Positions 1 through 9,590 of a DNA stretch of 64,000 nucleotides are shown here, piece by piece. Both the position numbers and the translations under genes were made by a program. The stretch lies in the NCBI GenBank assembly GCA_013399115.1, contig VXAA01003989.1, positions 1,684,997 through 1,748,996 on the forward strand, written 5' to 3'. The DNA comes from Anseranas semipalmata (lineage: Eukaryota > Chordata > Aves > Anseriformes > Anseranatidae). The notes beneath the pieces were generated by a model. The model had not been told where the DNA came from. It saw only the letters and a program-made list of their open reading frames with translations, and searched no databases. Each line of letters starts with the position of its first letter. Position 1 is the first letter of the stretch.

Positions 1-490
1 AAAACAAAAATAAAAGGAGGCATTTATTTACTAAATGAACTATGCTATGAAACACATTTTACCAGGCTGATGCTCTTTATTGCATATAAGAGTCTCCTTA
101 GAGGTACAGAATGAAGTCGCACGCAAATGCAATGAATGCAACAGATAATGTCATCCAGTGGTATGGAATACGCATTAGAACTGTAAGATTTAGCATCCTT
201 GATTTACAATATAACCTACTTAGACAACACGTGCTTTTTAATCAAATCCTACGAGCTGCTCATAACTGATGAATTAATCATGTATGAACATTACCAATAA
301 AAGCACCTTCCTGACAAATTTGAAAGTATCACGTATCTCACTAATTTATAGATAGAAGTCTTGAAATTAACCTGTCACTGATACAATAGGAAAAGAGTAG
401 GTTTCTATGATTAGGAAAGAACGTAAATAATCAACACTTGGAAGTTTTCTTATTACTGAAAGACATTCTATATAGCCCAATATATGTTAC
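1..490. other. LZTFL1 intron 3 (partial)
   Basis: AT-rich sequence after the exon 3 donor. I see no exon with LZTFL1 similarity here and no clear repeat. Confidence 0.6.
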
Positions 491-685
491 CGATTCTCCA
501 ATTCAGAGATGTCTGTCTGTAACTTAAGGTACCATTTCTCAGCCTGTGAAAAGAGCTGGCGCAGAAGTAAAACATTGGTGTAAGTTGTATTAATGAGCTC
601 GGACTCCACTTCACTGTGTACAACAGTCTGCAGCCCATCCAGCATGTCTATCACCTCATCAACTGTGAAGGTCTCCTCAACAAGT
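491..685 (-). CDS. LZTFL1: LZTFL1 exon 3
   Basis: 195 bp. Acceptor tttag ends at 686 and the donor gtaaca starts at 490. It encodes the conserved LVEETFTVDEV, SEVESELINT and NVLLLRQLF segments, and ends with two bases of an Arg codon that the next exon, outside the window, must complete. Confidence 0.95.
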
Positions 686-2317
686 CTAAACAGAGAAGTC
701 AAGGTGAGTCACACATGATAAAGATAACAATTTTGCACTGTTATGAGACCTCACTACACTAGATATCACTTGTACATAATATAACGTCCTTCTGAAAACA
801 TCCACTGTCAGTAGTTATCAAACAGCGACATTAGTAATTGGTTGTTCTATTTAAATTTTCTCCTGGTAACATTAAAATCACGAATACTACTTCCACTTCA
901 GTCTTGCATCAAATTTACACATCAGAAGTAAGATATAAAGAAATGTCACACTATCTCTAGCGTGTTAATTCCTAAGAATTCAAACAACTTAGTTTTAAAA
1001 GGAATTGACTTGTGACATTTGGAAAAATTGGGTCTTTCTTCCTCAGTAAGAATATGCAAATGTAAACTGAGGAAAGTTATCCCATAAAGCACTTAAACCT
1101 GCAACTGTTTCCAACATATTTTGCTCTGTTCCTGCTCCCTCTGTCTTATAATGTAACACAGAACCCCCTCATAGTACCTGCTGTCCTTAAGGTCCTGAAA
1201 GCAAGAATCCACTGTTTTGAGACACAGGCCACGCTTGAAACGAGCAAAGCGCATATAGTTGATCGCTTCATTCTGGTGGTGCTCATTAAGGCCTAGCTCT
1301 GCCTGCAGATAAGGATATAAGCATACGGATAAATACACACTGAAATAAGTAAAAACGAACATATGTATTGCCAAGAGTTACTTTCCAACTAGTTTCTGTG
1401 CTTGCTTTCAAAGGATTATCATATTAACTAGTAGGTTAAAAAATAACCTTATTTTCATATGTGTAACACCTACGTGCCTCACATAAGAGCTCCCCCTTTA
1501 AAGGCACCAGCACTTGAAGTAAGTCCTCAAGTGACCAATAGCCAGAAACCAGAAAAGTCATAGAATGTCAGAGACAGAGGCAATCAGTCGGAGGGAAAAG
1601 TCTATAAAGGATCAGAATCAGGACTTTAGGAGAGGAAGCTCTTGGATACATTTTTCTTTGTATTACATGTACATGTGTATAACATAGCTGCATAATTTAT
1701 CTTTTAAAGGTGCACTAACAAAAATACACCGGAAAGTATGTTACATTTCTTTGTTAGTTTATATGTGCAATCTCGAGATTTCCCATATAATCTTAAGTAA
1801 TCATCCAGCTCTGTTTCTACCAGCCTATTGTCCAGAAACAAAGATTTTTTAGGACAAATTAAGAAGGAAGTGCTTTCAGACCTGGCTAACTAGCCTTTCG
1901 TGTATGTCTACTACAAAACAAGGAGCATGGGCATGGCAAGTTGCATTAGACTAAATCTTGCTAGCACAGGTAGCACTAGGAGGCAGAAGAGGGCACGAGT
2001 ACGAGTTTACACAGTCCCAGGAGAGCTGATGAAAACAAAGACGAAGTCCGTTTTCTTTACTCTGATGCACTGAGTTAGCATTGCTGATGTTGGAGACAGC
2101 AACGTAGCAACTCCGACAACACGGTTAATCCGATCGCTTTATCCTTATTAACCCAGCTGCTCAGGGCAGCTCCAGCAAACACGCAATACTGCAATGCCTG
2201 GATGAACAACGCTGAAAGTGCGAGCACAGCCCTCGACTACCTGGAGACTAAAGGCGGTCTAGGAAACAGCAACAGCAGTAAAACAAAACCGGCAGAGGCG
2301 GCCCCGCTACTCACCAT
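491..2317 (-). CDS. LZTFL1: LZTFL1, 5' part (three coding exons), partial at left edge
   Basis: Leucine zipper transcription factor-like 1 is a cytosolic coiled-coil protein that controls BBSome entry to and exit from cilia (BBS17 in people). Three minus-strand exons read continuously: 2315-2317 (the ATG alone, followed by gtgagt), 1178-1302 (starts AELGLNEHHQ) and 491-685 (contains VVHSEVESEL and ends SELENR). Phases agree at both junctions: ATG|GCA, then AG|A giving Arg. The 323 coding bases give 107 codons plus two bases, about a third of the roughly 299-residue family length. The rest lies beyond the left edge. Identity rests on near-exact agreement with the human N-terminal sequence as I remember it. 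Cys replaces Arg in KRGLCLK. The gene starts in a CpG island and is divergent from CCR9. Confidence 0.95.
686..1177. other. LZTFL1 intron 2
   Basis: 492-bp AT-rich GT-AG intron. Nothing else is recognised in it. Confidence 0.8.
1178..1302 (-). CDS. LZTFL1: LZTFL1 exon 2
   Basis: 125 bp. Acceptor ctgcag ends at 1303 and the donor gtacta starts at 1177. It encodes 41 residues plus two bases of an Arg codon, from AELGLNEHHQ to DLKDS. Confidence 0.95.
1303..2314. other. LZTFL1 intron 1
   Basis: 1,012-bp intron. It is GC-rich near its donor, where it is still in the CpG island, and AT-rich further on. No other gene is seen. Confidence 0.8.
2315..2317 (-). CDS. LZTFL1: LZTFL1 exon 1 coding part (start codon only)
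   Basis: The minus strand reads GTCGCC ATG then gtgagtagc. The exon therefore ends exactly after the start codon, and the next exon supplies Ala-Glu-Leu-Gly. The GC-rich bases at higher coordinates are the 5' UTR. The transcription start is not determined. Confidence 0.88.
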
Positions 2318-2375
2318 GGCGACGCCTTCGCCGCTGCGGAGGAGGCGGTTGGGGCGGTTGGGTTACGGGCCGGCC

Positions 2376-2390
2376 GTTGCCATAGAGAAC
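2376..2390. promoter_or_regulatory. RFX-type X-box
   Basis: GTTGCCATAGAGAAC fits the X-box consensus RYYNYY-N(1-3)-RRNRAC with a 3-base spacer. It lies 59 bp upstream of the LZTFL1 start codon. RFX factors binding X-boxes near start sites drive ciliary genes, which suits a BBSome regulator. The match is seen in the sequence; binding is inferred. Confidence 0.65.
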
Positions 2391-2421
2391 GAAGCCTCGC
2401 GAGCGCCCTCGCTGCGCTCCT

Positions 2422-2426
2422 ATTGG
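2422..2426 (-). promoter_or_regulatory. CCAAT box (NF-Y type)
   Basis: ATTGG on the plus strand, read as CCAAT on the LZTFL1 strand, in the context GCCGCCAATAGGAG. It is about 105 bp upstream of the start codon, a usual distance for NF-Y sites. Confidence 0.5.
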
Positions 2427-2437
2427 CGGCGGCCCGC

Positions 2438-2445
2438 TGACGTCA
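2438..2445. promoter_or_regulatory. Palindromic cAMP response element
   Basis: TGACGTCA, the full 8-bp CREB/ATF consensus, is 13 bp from the CCAAT box in the LZTFL1 CpG island. Confidence 0.55.
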
Positions 2446-2576
2446 CTCGCACCGTCCGTTCTCCCCACGGGTGCTGCGCAGCCGCGCGCCTCGCGCTCCT
2501 CCCTCTCCGCGCGCCGTGGCGGCCGTTTCCCGGGGCAACCGCCGTCCCCTCCCCGCCTCCCGGCGGCTTCGGCGTG

Positions 2577-2588
2577 CGCGCATGCGCA
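2577..2588. promoter_or_regulatory. NRF1 palindrome
   Basis: CGCGCATGCGCA matches the NRF1 consensus YGCGCAYGCGCR exactly. It lies in the distal half of the CpG island, where such sites are common. Confidence 0.5.
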
Positions 2589-2780
2589 CTCTTCCGCGCG
2601 CGCGCGCTGCCCGGGCAGCTCGACGCCTTCTCCGTGAGGAGCGGGCTGAGGTGGCTCGGGCCGGGCGTCGGGCGCCTCGGCGGGGCTCGCAGCCAGCCGT
2701 CCTGCCCGCGCTGCCCCCCCGGGAGCGGCCTGCAGCCCCCGAGCAGCGCTGCCGGCGCCTCGGTTTGGCGAGAAAATCTG

Positions 2781-5700
2781 CTGTGTGGAGGGCTCAGGCA
2801 CTCTGAAATTTGGGTTTGAGAGTACGGAGTCAAAACCTCTGTACCTTGCTCTGTACCTTGCACAGGTCATGCTCTAAATTTGGGTCAGTCAACAACTGCA
2901 GGGTCTTGCTGCCTTGGTAGGGGGCATACAGGCGTTATCCCCCTCACCTCAAGCCACCTGCAGGTCACCAGTTGGCCTGGGATCCCTGCCAGCAGAGCCG
3001 TGCCCCAGTGACTCAGTGGTCCGTGGTCTAGATGTGACCCTGCCTGAGCTAGGAGAGCAGGCAGCTCTGCTCCCTGATCGGCACGTACCTGAAGCATTGC
3101 TGTTTCTTTTGCCCAATTAGCATGAACAGTGATGAGCTGTAAAAACACTTGTCATTTTAGTCTTCCTAGAGGATGCTTTTAATCTCAGTTAAAGCATACA
3201 GCTAAGGAAAGCAAAGCCTTCAGGCTACAGGAGGCTCTAGCTAGGGAGAAGGCTGGCCTGTCACTAGAAAGTTGACCTGTCACCAGGTTTCTCTCCTGCC
3301 TGCAGCAGACAGTTTTTGCCGGGCACCACAGTGTGTCCTGGTTGTCCATCTCCGTCTCCTGACTCACTGTGCTGAACGCCACATTGCCTGCTTGTATGAG
3401 CATCCTGGGGACAGAAATCCTGGCATTTTGCGTGGAGGTGAGCAAAATGAATGGGAAGTTATAACAAAAAAGGTAAGTGGGTATGAATTTGTGAGCTTCC
3501 TAACTGGTAAACCAGTTCTAAGAGCCCCATTCTGCACCGAGATTTTTGCATTCAGTGTTACTGCATGACATGCGGTAAATTGCATCTCATCTGGTTCATA
3601 TTGCTGAAGTAATCCTGCTGAAACCTAATACCTCTGATTCTCTACCTAGGTAACACTGATACCACTCCAGTGTGACAAAGACTGAGATCCAGTGATCTGT
3701 TGGAATCTCTTCCTACGGAAGCCACAGTGAATTCTTGCCTCAGACAAGATTAGTAGCTCGTAAATATGGCTTAATAGCTCTTATATGAAAGAACCTGAAA
3801 CTGTTAAGGAACTTCGTTTATAATGTTGCAGTGTTTGACAGATGCATACGTGATGGTTACTGCTAACTAAAACTGAAACCTGGACACTCCTAAGTTTAGT
3901 TTTGCTTGTGCTCCATAAAGCAAACACAAACAAACCAAAGCAGCAAACAAAAATCATAGTGATAATTATCTTTAAAACCAGATGAAAGATACAATGATGA
4001 AATAAATGTTTTCACAGCAACAATAGCATGTATGTGGACTCGGGTTGAAAGACTTCAAAACATTTTAAAAAACATGAAAGGATCAGTCTTATTCATATCC
4101 AGGCTTTACAGATCATTTTTAGTGGGCTTTATTTATAGGTGATAATCTATTAACATAGCATTTTTTTTCAGTATCTTTGCACAGCAGCCGTAAAAAAAAA
4201 AAAGTTCTACAATTTTTTTGTAAAGTTGGTAGAAATTAGGTATTATATCGCCTAGTCCATCTGTTCGTAACATGCCTACTACCAACACTTGTTAGTTCAT
4301 ATAAAATGCATCAGATTTATCTGTGTTCTTTACAGTTATTACAATGGTTTTGTCTTCAAAATACATTGCAATAATGACTACATTAGTCCACTGACACAGT
4401 TGCACTTTGAATCTTTTTTAATTTTATGATGAAGAAATGAAGATGCCTACAGATTAAATGCATGCCCAGGACTACATAAAGTAATGCCCAGGGAGCTTCT
4501 GTTCCCTCATGCTGTCTGTACACCTCCCCAAGACAGTGGGGAATTGTCACTCGTAGGCTTAGGTCAGTCAGTTGTCTACTGGGTCAGCTTGAACAAATTG
4601 CTGTGTTTCAGTTTTCTTTCCGCAAAATAGGAATGATTCTGTACCAGCACCCTGCAGAGGTGGTGTTTGGAAGCGTACTGAATTTATAAAAATGCTTTGA
4701 GATTCCTGCATCAAAAGCACTTTGTATGTGCAAAGCATCACGTGGCTTATCAGTAGTAAGTGCAACCATTGAGGTTTCTGCACTTGTACATTTCAATTTC
4801 AATGTAATCAGGAAGTTTGCCTCCTTTTTGTGGTGGTAACGTTTATATTCCTATAACATTTTGGGGCTGAAATGGCAAGCTGATTTTAGGCATGCTGTCC
4901 CCAGAGAGGGTAGCAAAAGCAGCTGTCTGAGCCCAGTGTCTCAGCATGACACAAAGCATAGCTATGCTGATTAAAGAAGTTATCGTACTGTGGAAGCTTC
5001 ATATAAACACAATTTAAAACTCCATTTCTCGACTCCTGTATGTTTTCTCTATTCTTATTCTTTTTCTTTATTCTTATTTTTTCCTTCAAAGTGGGTTTGC
5101 AGCGATTAGAAGATGCATGTAGTAGTTGCATTGTTTTTTTATTCTCATGTTCTCTTCCTCTATTAATGATTCTGCACCAAGCCTGCAGGCTCTGTCTGGG
5201 CAGATGTGTCGGCTCTTGGTCAGATGAGGAGGAGCTAACGGAGGGGGAGCAGAAAGCAAACTGCTGCAATGTGTGCCTGCAGCCTGGAAGCGGGAGGAAG
5301 AGACCTAGACAGGCAGCCTGAACCTTGGAGGTGGGCAATCGCCCAAGTCGGGACATGGGCAAAATACAGAATTGCGTAGCATAGTCACGGCGTGTGCCTG
5401 GTATATATGGGTCGAGTTTAGGGCAGAGGATCTTGCAGCGTGCCTTTAGGATGTATGGATAGGCGTGGTGCTAGAATGCAATTTATGTGGTGCATAATGT
5501 GGGTGTGAATGGTTTACAGCAGGCTAGGTGCATTTTTGCTAGTATTGTTCCTGGGGGTGGACAAAGCCTGACCCATGCAACCAATAATAAATTTATATGA
5601 TATTGGTCCCTCACTGTAAGTCTGTCTTTCTCACCTAGGTGCCTTTGCCATTCTGTTTGTTTGTTGGATATTTTTTCTAATGTTGGCCACAAACTACTTT

Positions 5701-6988
5701 TTTTATTGGTTTTGAGTTTTCAATTACAGTATGTAAATTTGAATTTTCAATTACAGACAATGAAGAGAATGAAGAGCAGAAGAAAGAGTGTAAAATGCAT
5801 ACTTATAAAACATCTTTAAGGATTCCAGAAAAAGCTCTGGACCTTCTGGATTCAGTGGATCATCTCGTCAAAGTGGAGCAACTGCAAAAAAAAAAAAAAA
5901 GTTCACGTATATGCTATTTAAAAGGAGTAGTATCAGAGACAATACTACACTTCTGCTGTCTAGAACATTAATGTATCCTTCCTTAGGCTACCTAATGCAA
6001 ATATGGTCAGCCCATCTCAAATAAGGTATACTAGAAATATAGACAAAGGCAATAAAAATGATCATAACCTTGGTACTGCTTCCATATGAAGACACATTTA
6101 AAAAGAGTACTCAGTAAGAAGTGAATAAGAAACAAAATATATTAGAGGAACATTAAGTAGCAAAAGGTAGAGGAAAATTAATCAAATGTGCATAATCTAG
6201 AACTATGGGAATACTGTATATAATCAGAGAAAGGAAATCTAAAGCTGATAAATGGAAAACCTTTCCCTGTATAAAATGCCCAGTGATCTCATTGCTATAA
6301 AAAGTTATCAAGATGAGAAACTTAGAAACACACAGAGCAAAGCTGGAGGTTTCTGTGGGCGATGGGAATATTATTTACGGCTGCAGTAGTCTATTGATAC
6401 TGTAAAAATACTCAGCTGAAGAGCATAGTTCTTCCTAAGAGTCTCCTGGGAGTTGTTCTGCCTGGTCATGGTACAATCCTTCTTCATCCCAGCAGTGAGG
6501 GGAAGCGAGAAGGGTTGTGACAGATGTTCTGCTGCAGTCACACACCAGGCAGCCAGCTGGCAGAGGGCTCTGGCAATAACATGGCTGGCAGAGGAGGTTT
6601 TGGTACCCTGCACGTGCCCGTTGGCCTATCGTAGCAATGTCTCCCTCTGCAGTGACTGCCAGGGTAAATGGGATGACCAGAGGACAACCGGGCTCAGAGC
6701 ACCTTTCCCAGGTTGTGCCACTGCTGCGTCCTCAGAAGGAAAGCGGATACTGAGACGCACCTATTTCTGGCAAGAAGCTTTGATCCCTCACACAGACCTA
6801 GCACACGTGCGAGGAGGAACAAGGGCTTCCCATGTGAGCGTTCCCCTGGTGTATTGGGTTTACAGGGCAAGGGTTTGGTAGCAGGGGGCTGCAGGGGTGG
6901 CCTCTGTGAACAGAGCCCAGCAGCTGCCCCATGTCAGATCAGAGCCAGCTCCAGCCGCCTCCAAAAGGGACCCGCCGCTGGCCAGAGC
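2781..6988. other. Intergenic region between LZTFL1 and CCR9, part 1
   Basis: Mostly AT-rich unique-looking sequence with A or T runs (for example near 4190 and 5886). The only structure I would single out is an acceptor-like site followed by an open frame at 5676-5966, listed as a finding. The scattered frames of 60-160 codons show no recognisable family and are treated as chance. Confidence 0.5.
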
Positions 6989-7160
6989 NNNNNNNNNNNN
7001 NNNNNNNNNNNNNNNNNNNNNNNNNNNNNNNNNNNNNNNNNNNNNNNNNNNNNNNNNNNNNNNNNNNNNNNNNNNNNNNNNNNNNNNNNNNNNNNNNNNN
7101 NNNNNNNNNNNNNNNNNNNNNNNNNNNNNNNNNNNNNNNNNNNNNNNNNNNNNNNNNNNN
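6989..7160. other. Assembly gap (172 N)
   Basis: Run of N. The left flank is GC-rich. The right flank runs into an interspersed-repeat-like sequence, which may explain the gap. Confidence 1.
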
Positions 7161-7184
7161 GTGATAGGCAATAAATTATATTAA

Positions 7185-7362
7185 TCTCCTTATGCTGAGT
7201 ATGTTTTGCCCATGGTGATAATTGGTGAGCGATCTCCCTGTCCCTATCTCAGCCCTTGAGCCCTTCCCATCGTGTTTTCTCCCCCTCTTCCTTTGAGGAG
7301 GGGAAGTGAGAGAGCGGCTGTGGTGGAGTTCAGCTGCCCAGCAGGGCAAAACCACCACACCT
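7185..7362. repeat. Probable interspersed repeat, LTR-retroelement-like fragment
   Basis: The stretch from tgctgagtatgttttgcc through gatctccctgtccctatctcagccc to the CCACCACA end resembles a widespread avian interspersed repeat that I associate with endogenous-retrovirus LTRs. It begins soon after the assembly gap, so the element may extend into the gap. No internal coding sequence is visible. The family assignment is from memory and could be wrong. Confidence 0.35.
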
Positions 7363-9524
7363 AGTCCAGATAAGGTGCAGTGAGAACAGCTTCCTGCAGT
7401 AAACATGGGTGATGGGATCAGCTGGGGTGATTGATTACTGAGCTCTCATGCGATCTCTTTAATGCCACTGAGAAATCTTGGGCATCAGAGGGCTCACTGT
7501 GGAGCTTTATGCAGTGTGGGTCATCCTCTGTTCAGACTTTGCTGAAACATGAGCTGATCCCTGGGGCAGGATGGTGCTTCCCTTCTCATCCATACGATGC
7601 CCTGTTGAGATGGGGTCACCTCTACTACTTGAGGAACTGCAGTCATCTGTTTCCCTTCAGCGCTGATGATAACACCATAACTACAGCTTGCTATGTGCTG
7701 GGGGTGTATGGTCTGCTCCCACCAGCTCTACGTCACCCCAAGCCACAGCATCTTCAACAGCTTGTGTCTCTCCTTCAGCTATCACAAGGACGTTCAGCCT
7801 GATCTGAGGCACTTGTGACTGACCTCAACTTCCCATGAAGGTGGCAGGACTCTCTGCAGAGGCTGGCTCTGCCCAGGGTCAGCATGGGCTGGGGCCTCCT
7901 GGGATGTCACCTGCTGGAACGACGTGACAAAGAGTCTCAGAGGGAGCTGGCTGCACAGCACAGGTTACCCTAAATGATCACTCCCCAGTCTCACACTGTC
8001 CTACAGCCCATCACTGCCTCTAGCTTCCTTTTTAAAAGCCAGTCAACAGATCTGACAGAATAATATATGTTGGGAAAAAAAAAAAAAAAAACACAAAAAA
8101 TACGCCCCAAACCCCTGTGACTTCCCTCTTTATTGATTAATTGCCTAACAATACCCACAATACATTCTTCAAAAGCATTTGTCTCCATATTTGCTTCAGA
8201 TACAAGCACTGCCGATGGAAACGGTCAAAAGCTACCAGAGGACATGATTTATTCCTGCAAGCCAGGCAGAGGACACCTGCTGCACTTTCCCCAACCTAAA
8301 TCAACTGTGCTCCATTCAGGCTGACACCGCTGCAGATCATGCTCAGGCTTAAGTCTTTCTGTATCACTCTGTGGTCAAAAAGTTCCTTATGAGGGGAAAA
8401 AAAAAAAAGCACAAAACAACTGGCTGAGAAGCAGCAGGTTTCCTTTGGTAGGCTTTTCTTTTTACTTTAGAGCTCAAACTATCATTGGCTTTTGTGAAAG
8501 TCTTGCTTGCTAAGAGGTTGCAGTCAAAATGGTACAACCTCTCTCTAGCACGGTGAGCAAGCTGCTTGTTTTCTCAGACTTTCCAGTGGAAACTGCTTCA
8601 CAGCCACCTGTGATGTACAGGGCAGACTGTGAGTTTGGTAGGACACCAAATTCAATTCCACTCCCAGATGGAAACATTCACTAAGATTCTATGTATATAT
8701 TAAAAAAGATACGTTGACAAAGAATGGCAATGAGTCTACACATACATCCTAAGGAGAGCTCACATCTTGGTCCAGGCTCACCTGGCTCTTCTGTTTTCCT
8801 CCTGCAATCTGCTGGCTAAGTTTTGCACATTCAAGAATATATATGGACACAAGTAGATCCATACGTAGATATACCTAGGAAGCCACACTGCTGTCCCCCA
8901 AATTCCTGGGGACCCTGAGAAGCAAAGGCCAGTTTGCTTAGCCCACAATGGCACCTTTCAAGGAGCTGCTGGGGGAGAACATTTTGGGAACGTTTCTATG
9001 TTGGGAAGCAAAATGCCCATTTTATATGCTGGGGATCTGCGGGGCGGTGTGAACAGAGCAAACAGCACTTCATCTGTTAATGGGGCTCTTCCTCCCCTCT
9101 CCCCCTCCTCCAACACAGGGAGTTTCACAAGCTCTTATCTCATAACCACAGTGTGGCTTACTGAGCGGGTGGAGGATGTAGAAGAACCTATGAAGAATTG
9201 CAAAATGAGGTGGCCCCTACAGCCAATGCAGCCACAGATGTAACTTTACTCTTGGTACTGCTCACTCCTTTTATCTGGGAGTTCCCAAGTGCTTCAATTG
9301 CTTCTTTCTGTGGGTAGGAGAGAAGGTGATGACCTCTCATAAAAGTAACACTACAAAAAGGAAAATAATGGATTATTTTGGTGATCTGGGTCATAGCATC
9401 TGACTCTCTGAAAAAGAATGAGTGGGTAAGCGTCATGTGGAGTTGGGAGCAAGGAGCCAGCCATGGGGGAAGCGTGGGCTGACCCCACCAGGCAACTGCA
9501 CCTAGAGTTTCAGCTGACGTAAAG
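7363..9524. other. Intergenic region between LZTFL1 and CCR9, part 2
   Basis: No gene recognised. It has an A run at 8077-8092 and a pyrimidine-rich stretch near 9088-9115. The frame at 7431-7802 (123 codons) has no family resemblance. Confidence 0.45.
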
Positions 9525-9590
9525 ATAGAATCATAGAATGGTCTGGGTTGGAAGGGACCTTTAAAGATCATCTAGTCCAACATGCTGCCA
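9525..9590 (-). mobile_element. CR1 LINE 3'-end fragment
   Basis: Reads gaatcatagaatggtctggg then ttggaagggacctttaaagatcatctagtccaa, the reverse complement of the well-known 3' end of avian CR1 elements, including the ATTCTATGATTCT tail. Only about 65 bp is left, so this is an old or severely 5'-truncated insertion in minus orientation. Confidence 0.85.

Larger units (their letters stand above)
2290..2780. promoter_or_regulatory. CpG-island promoter of LZTFL1
   Basis: A sharp island of GC-rich, CpG-dense sequence in otherwise AT-rich DNA, covering the LZTFL1 start codon and about 460 bp upstream of it on the minus strand. No TATA box is apparent. Recognisable motifs are an RFX X-box, a CCAAT box, a palindromic CRE and an NRF1 palindrome, listed separately. 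Open frames of 100-200 codons on both strands here follow from the absence of AT-rich stop codons and are not supported as genes. A divergent non-coding transcript on the plus strand is possible but not shown. Confidence 0.85.

Noticed and set aside
2202..2870. Overlapping frames of 111-205 codons on both strands around the LZTFL1 promoter
   Set aside because: They lie in a CpG island where stop codons are rare, overlap each other on both strands, and show low-complexity Arg/Pro/Ala-rich products with no family resemblance.
6713..7184. Frames running through the assembly gap
   Set aside because: They are open only because N bases cannot form stop codons.
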